Assembly: GCA_963712835.1 (NCBI GenBank)
Contig: CAVQJJ010000002.1
Span: 744,001 to 808,000, forward strand
DNA length: 64,000 nt
Direction of reading: 5' to 3'
From: DATARH01 sp963712835
Lineage (GTDB): Bacteria; Pseudomonadota; Alphaproteobacteria; ATCC43930; CGMCC-115725
Shown: in pieces, positions 47,113 to 55,292 of the stretch
How positions within the stretch are numbered: position 1 is the first letter of the stretch
Layout of the letters: the number at the start of each line of letters is the position of its first letter
Program-made: the position numbers and the translations under genes
The notes under the pieces: model-generated
Databases searched by the model: none
Told to the model about the DNA's origin: nothing
Seen by the model: the letters and a program-made list of their open reading frames with translations, nothing else

Positions 47113-47135
47113 CCAGACAAAGTCCCACCGTTGAT

Positions 47136-47200
47136 CCGGTAGGAGTCATCAGCCCCAAGGGAACTTGACCGGGGCGGTTTCGGGGAACTCCATCCCCATC
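47136..47200 (-). promoter_or_regulatory. Fluoride riboswitch (crcB motif) aptamer
   Basis: On the minus strand the conserved 5' block GGGGATGGAGTTCCCCGAAA (47197 down), an ACCGCC segment and the 3' block GCTGATGACTCCTACC (47138-47152) match the crcB RNA motif and its pseudoknot arrangement. It lies upstream of crcB with the terminator in between. The fold was judged by eye. Confidence 0.9.
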
Positions 47201-47311
47201 AACCGGCAAGATGCAACCTGCCGCCTTAGCTCGTCAATCGCCTGCGTCCTTCGAGATGCGTCCTGCGGAGACGCAACGGAGCCTCGAAGGACGCACCGTC
47301 ATCAACGCTGC

Positions 47312-49051
47312 TCAAATATCCGCATAAACATGCGTTTCAGCGCGCGCCCCGGGATGGGTGACCGCGCCTTGTTCGGCGTCGCCGACGGTCTGCGCGTATT
47401 TCCACAGCGTGCCGGCGTTGTAGTCGGTGCGGCGCGGCGCCCAGGCGGCTTTGCGCGCGGCGAGCTCGGCATCGCTCAAATGCACGTCGATCGTGCCCTT
47501 GACCGCGTCGATCGTGATCGCGTCGCCGTCCTTGAGGAGGCCGATCGGGCCGCCGACCGCCGCCTCCGGCCCGACATGGCCGATGCAGAAGCCGTGACTC
47601 GCCCCGGAGAACCGGCCGTCAGTGATGAGCGCGACCTTCTCGCCCATCCCTTGGCCCACCAGAGCGCCGGTGGTCGACAGCATCTCGCGCATGCCCGGCC
47701 CGCCTTTCGGGCCCTCGTAGCGGATAATGATGATATCGCCTTCCTTGTAAGTGCGGTTGGTGACCGCCTGGAAGGCATCCTCCTCGCAGTCGAAGCAGCG
47801 GGCCGGGCCGGTGAACTCAAGCCGCTCCATGCCGGCAACCTTTACGATCGCCCCTTGCGGCGCGAGGTTGCCCTTGAGCACCACGACCCCGCCGGTCGGT
47901 GAGAACGGGTTGGAGGCCGGCCGCACAACGTTCTGACCGCTCGGAAATTTCACGTCCTTCAGGTTTTCGGCAATCGTCTTGCCGGTGACCGTGATGCAGT
48001 CGCCGTGCAGATAGCCGCCGTCGAGCAGCGCTTTCATCAGCACCGGCACGCCGCCGATGTCGTAAAGGTCTTTCATCACGTATTCGCCGCCCGGCTTGAG
48101 ATTGCCGATATAGGGCGTGCGTGCGTAGATCTTGCCGACTTCGTGCAGGTCGAAATCGATCCCCGCCTCGTTGGCGATCGCCGGCAGATGCAGCCCGGAA
48201 TTGGTCGAGCCGCCCGCAGCCGCGACGACCGCGGCGGCGTTCTCAAGGGACTTCCGGGTGACGATATCGCGCGGCCGCAGATTCATGCGGAGCAGCGCCA
48301 TGACCTGCTGGCCCGAGGCCTCGGCATAGGCGTCGCGCGAGTCGTAGGGCGCCGGCGCGCCGGCCGAGCCGGGGAGGGCGAGCCCGATCGCCTCGGAGAC
48401 GGCGGCCATCGTGTTCGCGGTGAACATGCCGCCGCACGACCCCGATGACGGGCAGGCAACGCATTCGAGCTCGTGCAGCTCCTCGTCGGTCGCGGCCTTG
48501 ACGCTGTGCTTGCCGACCCATTCGTAGACATCGCCAATGGTTACGTCGTGGCCTTGGAAGCGGCCCGGCATGATCGAGCCGCCATACATAAAGACGCTCG
48601 GCACGTTGAGCCGCACCATCGCCATCATCATGCCGGGCAGCGATTTGTCGCAGCCGGCGAGGCCGACCAGCGCGTCGTAGCAATGTCCGCGCATCGTCAG
48701 CTCGACGGAATTGGCGATGATCTCGCGGCTGATCAGTGACGATTTCATCCCGGCATGGCCCATCGCGATGCCGTCGGTGACGGTGATCGTGGTGAATTCG
48801 CGCGGCGTGCCGTGCTGCGCGGCGACGCCCTTCTTCGCCGCCTGCGCCTGGCGGGCGAGCGCGATGTTGCACGGCGCCGCCTCGTTCCAGGTCGTCGCGA
48901 CGCCGACCAGCGGCTGGTCCTCGATCTGCTCGCGGGTCAGCCCCATCGAGTAGAGGAAGGCGCGGTGCGGCGCGCGCTCGGGCCCGACCGTGACGTGCCG
49001 GCTCGGCAGGCGCGACTTGTCGAAGACGGGGGAACGTATGTCGTCGGGCAT
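47312..49051 (-). CDS. ilvD: IlvD/Edd-family dehydratase, probably dihydroxy-acid dehydratase
   Basis: IlvD dehydrates 2,3-dihydroxy-acids in branched-chain amino-acid synthesis. The 579-residue product carries iron-sulfur cysteines in GLAGCDKSLPGMMMAM and CVACPSSGSCGGMFTANTMA, plus DGRFSGASHGFCIGHVGPEA. ATG 49051 has AGGAG seven bases upstream. Sugar-acid dehydratases of the same family (such as xylonate or arabonate dehydratase) cannot be excluded. The gene lies alone downstream of the catabolic run. Confidence 0.9.
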   Translation of the reverse strand: MPDDIRSPVFDKSRLPSRHVTVGPERAPHRAFLYSMGLTREQIEDQPLVGVATTWNEAAPCNIALARQAQAAKKGVAAQHGTPREFTTITVTDGIAMGHAGMKSSLISREIIANSVELTMRGHCYDALVGLAGCDKSLPGMMMAMVRLNVPSVFMYGGSIMPGRFQGHDVTIGDVYEWVGKHSVKAATDEELHELECVACPSSGSCGGMFTANTMAAVSEAIGLALPGSAGAPAPYDSRDAYAEASGQQVMALLRMNLRPRDIVTRKSLENAAAVVAAAGGSTNSGLHLPAIANEAGIDFDLHEVGKIYARTPYIGNLKPGGEYVMKDLYDIGGVPVLMKALLDGGYLHGDCITVTGKTIAENLKDVKFPSGQNVVRPASNPFSPTGGVVVLKGNLAPQGAIVKVAGMERLEFTGPARCFDCEEDAFQAVTNRTYKEGDIIIIRYEGPKGGPGMREMLSTTGALVGQGMGEKVALITDGRFSGASHGFCIGHVGPEAAVGGPIGLLKDGDAITIDAVKGTIDVHLSDAELAARKAAWAPRRTDYNAGTLWKYAQTVGDAEQGAVTHPGARAETHVYADI

Positions 49052-49216
49052 GGCCGATCTCCTGATGGCGCGGCAATTGACGCAATGGTGAGCAAGCTTG
49101 GGCCAACCTAATGGCCGCTTATCGCGCAATCAACCGCGCAGGAGGATGCTCAGGGTTTGCGCATTCGCTGACGACGGCGCAATCTTGGCCGCGGCAATAA
49201 GCGGGAGGGCGCGAGG

Positions 49217-50086
49217 ATGGCGACCGTCTTGGATAGGGAAGAAGTGCGGGTGCGGCCGACCGGCTCGGCGCTCACGGCCGATGTCGAGGGGGTCGACCTT
49301 TCGGGGCCGCTGTCGCCCGAGTTGATGGCGGCGATCAAGCGGGCCTGGGGCGACCACCTGGTGCTGCGCTTCCGTGGCCAGCGTCTCTCGGACGACGACC
49401 TGATGCGTTTCAGCCGCCAGTTCGGCGAGCTCGACTGGGCGCCGGTCGCGGCGACCAACGACGCGCCCGAGGGCCGGGAATACGTCATGGTCGTCTCCAA
49501 CGTGGTGGAGAACGGTCAGGCGATCGGCCAGCTCGGCGCCTACGAAGCGCTGTGGCACACCGACATGTCGTACACCGCCGAGCCGCCAATGGCCTCGGCG
49601 CTCTATTCGCTCGAAGCGCCGCCGTCGGGCGGCGACACCGGGTTCTGCAATATGTATCTGGCGCTCGAGACGCTGGCGGCGGATTTGCGCCGCGCCGTCG
49701 AGGGCAGGATCTGCATCCATGACGCAAGCCGCAACAGCGCCGGCGAGTTGCGCCGCGGCTATGTCGACGCGCCCGACGCCTCGCGGACGGTCGGCGCCGC
49801 GCATCCCATCGTCCGCACCCATCCGGACACCGGCCGCAAGGCGCTGTTCCTCGGCCGGCGGCGCAACGCCTACATCCAGGGCCTCGCCCTCGCCGACAGC
49901 GAGGCGCTGCTCGACGCGCTGTGGGCGCATGCGACCAAGGAGGAATTCTCCTGGTATCAGCAGTGGCGTGCCGGTGATCTGATCCTGTGGGACAATCGCT
50001 GCGTGATGCATCGGCGCGACGCGTTCGATCCCGCGACGCGCCGGGTCATGCATCGCACCCAGATAAAGGGCGACCGACCGTACTGA
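49217..50086 (+). CDS. TauD/TfdA-family Fe(II)/2-oxoglutarate dioxygenase
   Basis: The 289-residue double-stranded beta-helix enzyme has the iron-binding ALWHTDMSYTAEPP (His-x-Asp near residue 117), a distal histidine in DNRCVMHRRDAFDP, and the 2-oxoglutarate arginine in RRVMHRTQIKG. Members act on taurine, alkylsulfonates, 2,4-D or similar compounds. ATG 49217 follows GGGAGGGCGCGAGG. It is divergent from ilvD. Confidence 0.92.
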   Translation: MATVLDREEVRVRPTGSALTADVEGVDLSGPLSPELMAAIKRAWGDHLVLRFRGQRLSDDDLMRFSRQFGELDWAPVAATNDAPEGREYVMVVSNVVENGQAIGQLGAYEALWHTDMSYTAEPPMASALYSLEAPPSGGDTGFCNMYLALETLAADLRRAVEGRICIHDASRNSAGELRRGYVDAPDASRTVGAAHPIVRTHPDTGRKALFLGRRRNAYIQGLALADSEALLDALWAHATKEEFSWYQQWRAGDLILWDNRCVMHRRDAFDPATRRVMHRTQIKGDRPY

Positions 50087-50097
50087 GCCGTTGCACG

Positions 50098-50262
50098 TCA
50101 GTCGGCCGCCATCTCGGTCCCGTTATTGCCGTTCTGCCGCTCGCGGATCCTGTGGACGATGCAAGCCCACAGGTCGCGGGCGGCGAGGTCCCCGCGGTCG
50201 ATCAGTCGGTTGAGATAAATCGTCGCCTCGCGAGCGGCGTCGGCGCCATGGCGGGCGATCAT
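50098..50262 (-). CDS. Small hypothetical protein, 54 residues
   Basis: From ATG 50262 the frame encodes RHGADAAREATIYLNRLIDR and LAARDLWACIVHRIRERQNG, a short helical protein resembling small alphaproteobacterial DUF6961-type proteins. ATG 50328 would add 22 residues of low-complexity sequence. The short gap to the convergent dioxygenase supports a real gene, but the evidence is thin. Confidence 0.45.
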   Translation of the reverse strand: MIARHGADAAREATIYLNRLIDRGDLAARDLWACIVHRIRERQNGNNGTEMAAD

Positions 50263-50352
50263 CCCTTGCGCGCCGTGCTGCGGCGCCTTGGCGCTTGCAT
50301 GCCGGCCGTGGAGCTTGCACAACGGCATCGCTGTGCCGTGAGGGAGGGACGA

Positions 50353-50688
50353 ATGCGGCGATGGCTTCCGTTATTGCTGGTTCTGGGCGCATGCTCGTCG
50401 GGGGCGCCCGACACGGCGAAACTGACGCTGCGCAACATGCAGTGGGATCACGTCAACATGCAGGTCGTGATCACCAAGGGTTCGGACTGTGACGAGCACA
50501 GCCCCGATTTCGTGGGCTCGCAGAATTTCGTACTCCACCAGGATCAGACCAAGACGATCACCGCGCCGCCCGAGACCAGCATCTGCTGGCGCCATGACCG
50601 CTATCCGAGCAACCCGCATCCCGGCGAATGGTCGGGCTGGAGCCGGGCGATCATGTTCCCGGGCAGCGACACGACGACCGATATCTAG
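50353..50688 (+). CDS. Hypothetical lipoprotein
   Basis: The 111-residue product has a short signal with lipobox VLGACS and a mature domain with KLTLRNMQWDHVNMQVVITK, two later cysteines (SDCDEHS, TSICWRHDR) that could form a disulfide, and a Trp-rich end. ATG 50353 has GAGGGAGG just upstream. The family is not recognised. It converges on the MFS gene. Confidence 0.75.
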   Translation: MRRWLPLLLVLGACSSGAPDTAKLTLRNMQWDHVNMQVVITKGSDCDEHSPDFVGSQNFVLHQDQTKTITAPPETSICWRHDRYPSNPHPGEWSGWSRAIMFPGSDTTTDI

Positions 50689-50696
50689 CGCCCGGG

Positions 50697-52091
50697 CTAC
50701 TCCGCCGCCCGCATTCTGGCGGGCGCCGGCCCGCCCAGCGAGGCGTCGATCTCCTCGATCGAGCGCCCGCTGGTCTCGATGCCGAGGATTAGGAATGCAA
50801 CCGCCGCGAGCGCCGCCCAGAAGGCGAGGAAATACATCGCCGGCACCAGCGCGCCGACGCTTGCCGCCGGCTTCAGGAAGTTGCCGCCGCCGACGATCAG
50901 CGCCAGCCCAAGCGGGCTGATGATCTTGCCGAGATTGCCGACGCCGTAGCCCAGCCCCATGCCGCTCGCGCGCAACCCGCCGGGCCAGACCTCGGCCATA
51001 TAGGGGGCGATAATCGCGTAGGAGCCGCCGCCGAAGAACGAGTGCCCTACCAGCATCAGCCAGAACACCGAGACCGGACCGATCATCAGATCGGCGAGAT
51101 ACCCTGCGGCTATCAGTGTCACCACCGAGCCGACGCAGGCAAAAATCCCCGCCGGACGGCGGCCCATGAAATCGGCCAGCCAGGCGCAGGTGATGCGCCC
51201 GATGAAGGCGCTGAGGCCGACCCAGATCATCAGGAACGAGGCGTGCTCCGGCGTCGTGTGCAGCAACAGGAGAAGCAGCGTCGGCGCCCACAGGGCCAGC
51301 CCGACGCCGCTCGTCTGCGACAGCCCGGTCAGACAGACCAGCGCCACGCTGCGCGGATATTTGAACAATTCGCGCCACGGCGTGTGTGCGAACTCGGGCA
51401 GGTCGGCCGGCACCTCGATCGTTGCGGGATCGGCCTGCAGCGCCCAAGCGATCGAGCGGCGCGCTTCGTCTCGCCGGCCGCGGCGGATGAGCCAGCGCGG
51501 CGACTCCGGCACCCAGGCGCGGATCAACAGCGTGACCAAAGCCGGCAGCAATCCGACGAGAAACAATCCCCTCCAGCCGATAACCGGGCCGAGATAGGCG
51601 CCGCAAGCGGCGCCAAGCGCGCCGCCGATCGAAATCGTCGACGTCACTAGTCCGCCGATGAACCCGCGCTTCGACGACGGCACGAACTCTTGCACCAGCG
51701 GCAAATCGACGACGTTGAGCCCCGCGACACCGACACCGACCCAGAAGCGGAAGAAAGCGAGGATCAGCCATCCGTATTGGTCGGGCGTGAAGGCCATGAT
51801 CCCCGTCGCCAGGGAGAAATTGAGCGCGGTCATGATGAACACTTTGCGGCGGCCGATCTTGTCGGCCATCCAGCCCCAGAAGAACGCGCCCGGGATCGCG
51901 CCGACGCCCGCGGCGAGCAGGATCACCCCCGACTCCATGAACGACAGGTGCCATGCCTTGACGATAAAGGTCAGCACGTAGCCGATCAGGAAAAAGTCGA
52001 AGAAATCGAGCATGTCGCCGAGGATCGCCGCCGACACGATCTTCCACTGGTTCGCGGTCAGCTTTTGCTGCCGTTCCAAGGCCTCCAGCAT
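50697..52091 (-). CDS. MFS transporter, sugar/aromatic-acid symporter type
   Basis: A 464-residue, 12-helix transporter with DFFDFFLIGYVLTFIVKAWH in helix 1, motif A-like GWMADKIGRRKVFIMTALN, AWVPESPRWLIRRGR at the start of the central loop, and WLADFMGRRPAGIFACVGSV in the second half, as in the sugar porter/AAHS group. ATG 52091 has AGGGAG upstream. Aromatic acids or carbohydrates are likely substrates given the neighbouring oxygenases. Confidence 0.9.
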   Translation of the reverse strand: MLEALERQQKLTANQWKIVSAAILGDMLDFFDFFLIGYVLTFIVKAWHLSFMESGVILLAAGVGAIPGAFFWGWMADKIGRRKVFIMTALNFSLATGIMAFTPDQYGWLILAFFRFWVGVGVAGLNVVDLPLVQEFVPSSKRGFIGGLVTSTISIGGALGAACGAYLGPVIGWRGLFLVGLLPALVTLLIRAWVPESPRWLIRRGRRDEARRSIAWALQADPATIEVPADLPEFAHTPWRELFKYPRSVALVCLTGLSQTSGVGLALWAPTLLLLLLHTTPEHASFLMIWVGLSAFIGRITCAWLADFMGRRPAGIFACVGSVVTLIAAGYLADLMIGPVSVFWLMLVGHSFFGGGSYAIIAPYMAEVWPGGLRASGMGLGYGVGNLGKIISPLGLALIVGGGNFLKPAASVGALVPAMYFLAFWAALAAVAFLILGIETSGRSIEEIDASLGGPAPARMRAAE

Positions 52092-52336
52092 CGCGTGCTC
52101 CCTGCGTAAAAGGACTCGCACTCAGCGATGTTTTTTGTTTTGCCGCCCCGGCCCCGCCACCCGGGGGCCGCGGCGCACTATGACAATCTGCCGCAGTGCG
52201 ACAATAGCGCACAGTAGGGGGTGGATGTCGAGCCGGCATTCCCGGTCCTCACCGCAACGTGTCGGTATACGGCGCCGGGTTTCTTGACTTAAGCTATTCG
52301 CCGTCTCACCGACCGGGTCAGCGCCAGGAGATTTTC

Positions 52337-53980
52337 ATGCAGGTCATCAACGCAATCGCCAAAATCCTCAAGAAAGAGGGCGTCGACTGGCTGATCGGCT
52401 ACCCGGTCAATCCGATCATTGAGGGTGCGGCGCAGGAAGACATCCGCACGATCATGGTGCGCCAGGAGCGCATTGGCCTGCACATGTGCGATGCCGTCGC
52501 CAAGACCACGTCGGGCGACAAGATCGGCGTCTTCGTCATGCAGCACGGGCCCGGCACCGAGAACGCCTTTGGCGGCGTCGCGCAATCCTATGGCGACTCC
52601 ACACCGGTCGTGGTGCTGCCGGCCGGCTACGCGCGCAACCTCAACCAGGTGCACCCGAATTTCAATGCCGCGCTCAATTTCCGCCACGTCACCAAGCTGT
52701 CGGAGCAAGTGACGGTCGCCGACGCGACGGTCGAGGCGTTGCGCCGCGCCTATACCACGGTGAAAAACGGCCGTCCCGGCCCGGTGCTCGTCGAGTTCCC
52801 GACCGACATCCTGCGCTCGGAAATTCCCGATGCGCTGGTCGACGAATACAAGCCGGCGCCAGTGCTGAAGAGCGGCCCCGATCCGCGGGATGTGTCGAAG
52901 ATCGCCGAGGCGCTGGTCGCCGCCGAGCGGCCGGTCATCTGCGCCGGGCAGGGCGTGCATTATGGCAAGGCATGGCCGCAGCTGAAGGCGCTCGCCGAGC
53001 TCCTGGAGTCGCCGGTGATGACGACGCTCGGCGGCAAGAGCGCTTTTCCGGAGAGCCATGCGCTGTCCTTGGGCTCGGGCGGCATCGGCATCGGCGGCCA
53101 TCTCTGGCATTTCCTGCAGAACACCGACTTCATCTTCGGCATTGGTTGCAGCTTTACCCGCACCAGCTTTGGCACCGCGATGCCAAAGGGCAAGAAGATC
53201 GCCCACGCGACCCTCGACCCCTATGCCGTCAACAAGGACATACCGGTCGATCTCGCGGCGGTCGGCGATGCCGGCCTGGTGCTCGACGCGGTGCTTGCGG
53301 AAGTCCGCGACCGGCTCAAGGGCAAGCAGCGGGACCGGCTCGCCGGCGTCGCGCGTGAAATCCGTGGTCACCGCGAGGAATGGCTCGGCAAGTGGATGCA
53401 CCGCCTGACCGCGGACACCGCGCCGATCTCGCCCTACCGCGTGGTCTGGGACCTGCTGCACACGGTCGATGTCGACAATACGATCATCACCCATGATGCC
53501 GGCAGCCCGCGCGACCAGATCTCGCCGTTCTGGCAGAGCAACAAGCCGCTCTCCTATCTCGGCTGGGGCAAGACCACCCAGCTCGGCTATGGCCTCGGCC
53601 TGGCGATGGGCGCCAAGCTCGCCAACCCCGACAAGCTCTGCGTCAATTTCTGGGGCGATGCGGCGATCGGCTTCACCGGCATGGATTTCGAGACGGCGGT
53701 GCGCGAGCGGCTGCCGATCCTCTCGATCCTGTCGAACAATTTCTCGATGGCCATCGAGCTCAAGGTCATGCCGATCTCGACCGAAAAGTACCGCTCGACC
53801 GACATCAGCGGCAATTACGCCGACTTCGCCAAGGCGCTCGGCGGCTACGGCGAGCGTGTCACCGAGCCGGGCCAGATCAAGGAGGCGATCAAGCGCGGCA
53901 TCGCCGCCACCAAGGACGGCAAGCCGGCGCTTCTCGAATTCATCACCGAGAAGGCGACCGACGTCTCGCGATATCCGTAA
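52337..53980 (+). CDS. Thiamine pyrophosphate-dependent enzyme (acetolactate synthase-like)
   Basis: The 547-residue product has three TPP-enzyme domains: N-terminal PYR domain (MQVINAIAKILKKEGVDWLI, EDIRTIMVRQERIGLHMCDA), central domain, and C-terminal domain with the diphosphate-binding GDAAIGFTGMDFETAVRE followed by ILSILSNN. Glu in VRQERIGL fits the cofactor-activating glutamate. ATG 52337 has AGGAG six bases upstream. It may be a decarboxylase or carboligase of a catabolic pathway; it is not clearly IlvB. A degraded DUF6614 gene and a cupin follow. Confidence 0.88.
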   Translation: MQVINAIAKILKKEGVDWLIGYPVNPIIEGAAQEDIRTIMVRQERIGLHMCDAVAKTTSGDKIGVFVMQHGPGTENAFGGVAQSYGDSTPVVVLPAGYARNLNQVHPNFNAALNFRHVTKLSEQVTVADATVEALRRAYTTVKNGRPGPVLVEFPTDILRSEIPDALVDEYKPAPVLKSGPDPRDVSKIAEALVAAERPVICAGQGVHYGKAWPQLKALAELLESPVMTTLGGKSAFPESHALSLGSGGIGIGGHLWHFLQNTDFIFGIGCSFTRTSFGTAMPKGKKIAHATLDPYAVNKDIPVDLAAVGDAGLVLDAVLAEVRDRLKGKQRDRLAGVAREIRGHREEWLGKWMHRLTADTAPISPYRVVWDLLHTVDVDNTIITHDAGSPRDQISPFWQSNKPLSYLGWGKTTQLGYGLGLAMGAKLANPDKLCVNFWGDAAIGFTGMDFETAVRERLPILSILSNNFSMAIELKVMPISTEKYRSTDISGNYADFAKALGGYGERVTEPGQIKEAIKRGIAATKDGKPALLEFITEKATDVSRYP

Positions 53981-53984
53981 GGGT

Positions 53985-54071
53985 CGTCATTGCGAGCGCA
54001 ACGAAGCAGTCTCCTCTCCCAGGAGTTCGACCCGCCGAGATTGCTTCGTCGCTGTGCTCCTCGTAATGACG
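53985..54071. repeat. Full REP/BIME-like palindrome
   Basis: CGTCATTGCGAGCGCAACGA at one end and GTGCTCCTCGTAATGACG at the other are near-perfect inverted halves, with AGCAGTCTC / GAGATTGCTTCG in between. The half-unit recurs at 43695-43728. It lies between two genes without affecting either. Confidence 0.8.
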
Positions 54072-54090
54072 GCAGGGGTGGGACGGCTGG

Positions 54091-54325
54091 ATGGACGTCT
54101 ACCACATCTGGTTCAACCTCAAGCCGGGCGTGCGCGACCTCGATTTTGTCGAGAACGCGCGGGCGTATCTCAATCATTTGCAAGAGTCCGGGCATCTCGC
54201 TGGTATCGCATCACCAGATGCAAGCTCGGGAAAGCTTCCACCATGCTGTCAATACAAAGGTGCAGGACGTATTCTTTGCCCTCTACCGCGACTTCCCGGA
54301 CCCGCAGCGGGTGACGGGACAGTAA
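54091..54325 (+). pseudogene. Remnant of a DUF6614-like gene
   Basis: The ATG begins MDVYHIWFNLKPGVRDLDFV and AYLNHLQESGHLAG, the start of the DUF6614 family. The expected continuation WYRITRCKLG lies in the third frame. The family C-terminus, HAVNTKVQDVFFALYRDFPD, lies in the second frame to a TGA near 54325. Some 35 middle codons are missing. Two register changes plus a deletion mark a decayed gene between the TPP enzyme and the cupin. Confidence 0.75.
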
Positions 54326-54348
54326 AAATTCTAGGACAGGAGGACGCC

Positions 54349-54795
54349 ATGCCGCTGCCGCAGGACATCCGTCCAATTTTCCAGGACATCCAGGACACGC
54401 TGTTCCGCTCGGACGCGCCGTGGATCGAGCGATCACCGCTTCACAAGGTCAAGGTGCTGTGGGTCGGCCGCGAGACCGGCGGCTGGGCAACGCTGCATTA
54501 TTGGAAGGAGGGTTTTACTGCCGCGCCGCACAAGCATCTCGGCGGCGCGCATGTGTGGATCGTCTCGGGCAAGCTGCAGGTGCGCGACGGCGTGCTCAAC
54601 GCCGGCGACTATGTCTATGAACCCTCGGGCGTGCTGCACGACGCGACGACCGCGCTCGAGGACACGACCTTTCTCTTTATCGCGACCGGGCCGGTGCTGT
54701 TCTTCGACGAGAACGGCTTCACCCGCTACACCAACTGGGAAGAGATCGAGAAGATGCGCGCCTCGGCCGAAGGGCTGGCGAAGGCGGCTGAGTAA
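54349..54795 (+). CDS. Cupin-domain protein
   Basis: The 148-residue cupin has EGFTAAPHKHLGGAHVWIVS with metal histidines (HKH), then GDYVYEPSGVLHDATTALED, the second His. Small cupins of this ChrR/acetylacetone-cleaving type are often dioxygenases. ATG 54349 has AGGAGG just upstream. It follows the DUF6614 remnant and TPP gene on the same strand and may be part of that operon. Confidence 0.86.
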   Translation: MPLPQDIRPIFQDIQDTLFRSDAPWIERSPLHKVKVLWVGRETGGWATLHYWKEGFTAAPHKHLGGAHVWIVSGKLQVRDGVLNAGDYVYEPSGVLHDATTALEDTTFLFIATGPVLFFDENGFTRYTNWEEIEKMRASAEGLAKAAE

Positions 54796-54799
54796 CAAT

Positions 54800-54890
54800 A
54801 CACGCTTCCCGGCGAAAGCCGGGACCCATCCGTCCGCCGCCTCTGGCGCCCGAAAGTGGCCCCCGACTTTCGTCGGGGAGCGGAGTTTCG
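54800..54890. repeat. REP-like hairpins after the cupin gene
   Basis: CTTCCCGGCGAAAGCCGGGA and CCCCGACTTTCGTCGGGG are consecutive hairpins in the convergent gap, the first shared with 45475 onwards. Together they may act as a bidirectional transcription end. Confidence 0.6.
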
Positions 54891-54891
54891 G

Positions 54892-55236
54892 CTACCCGTG
54901 ACGAGCCTTGCTATCCACCGGCGCTTCGGCGCGCTCGGTCATGCCGTAGTCGCGGATGACGCCGGCGATCCGCAGGCGATAGTCGCGGAACAGTTCGCCG
55001 CGGCCTTTGGCCTGCGCCATGCGATGGCTTTCGACCCGGCGCCATCCGGCAATCGCGGCATCGTCGCGCCAGAACGAGAGCGACAAAATCTTGCCGGGGT
55101 CGGTGAGACTCTGGAACCGCTCGATCGAGATGAACCCGTCCATCTTTTCGAGCGTCGGCCGCAGCGCCGCGGCGATGTCGAGATATTCCTGGCGGCCTTC
55201 CTCTTGCGGCCAGACTTCGAAGATCACGGCATGCAT
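54892..55236 (-). CDS. Antibiotic biosynthesis monooxygenase (ABM) domain protein
   Basis: The 114-residue ferredoxin-like dimeric protein has VIFEVWPQEEGRQEYLDIAA, DGFISIERFQSLTDPGKILS and LSFWRDDAAIAGWRR, typical of ABM-domain proteins that can act as cofactor-free monooxygenases or haem-degrading enzymes. ATG 55236. It is divergent from the FAD oxidase gene. Confidence 0.87.
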   Translation of the reverse strand: MHAVIFEVWPQEEGRQEYLDIAAALRPTLEKMDGFISIERFQSLTDPGKILSLSFWRDDAAIAGWRRVESHRMAQAKGRGELFRDYRLRIAGVIRDYGMTERAEAPVDSKARHG

Positions 55237-55292
55237 GGGCAGCTCCCACAGTGTCGAGCCATCATAGCCCCTCGCGCGTCGAAGAGGTTACG

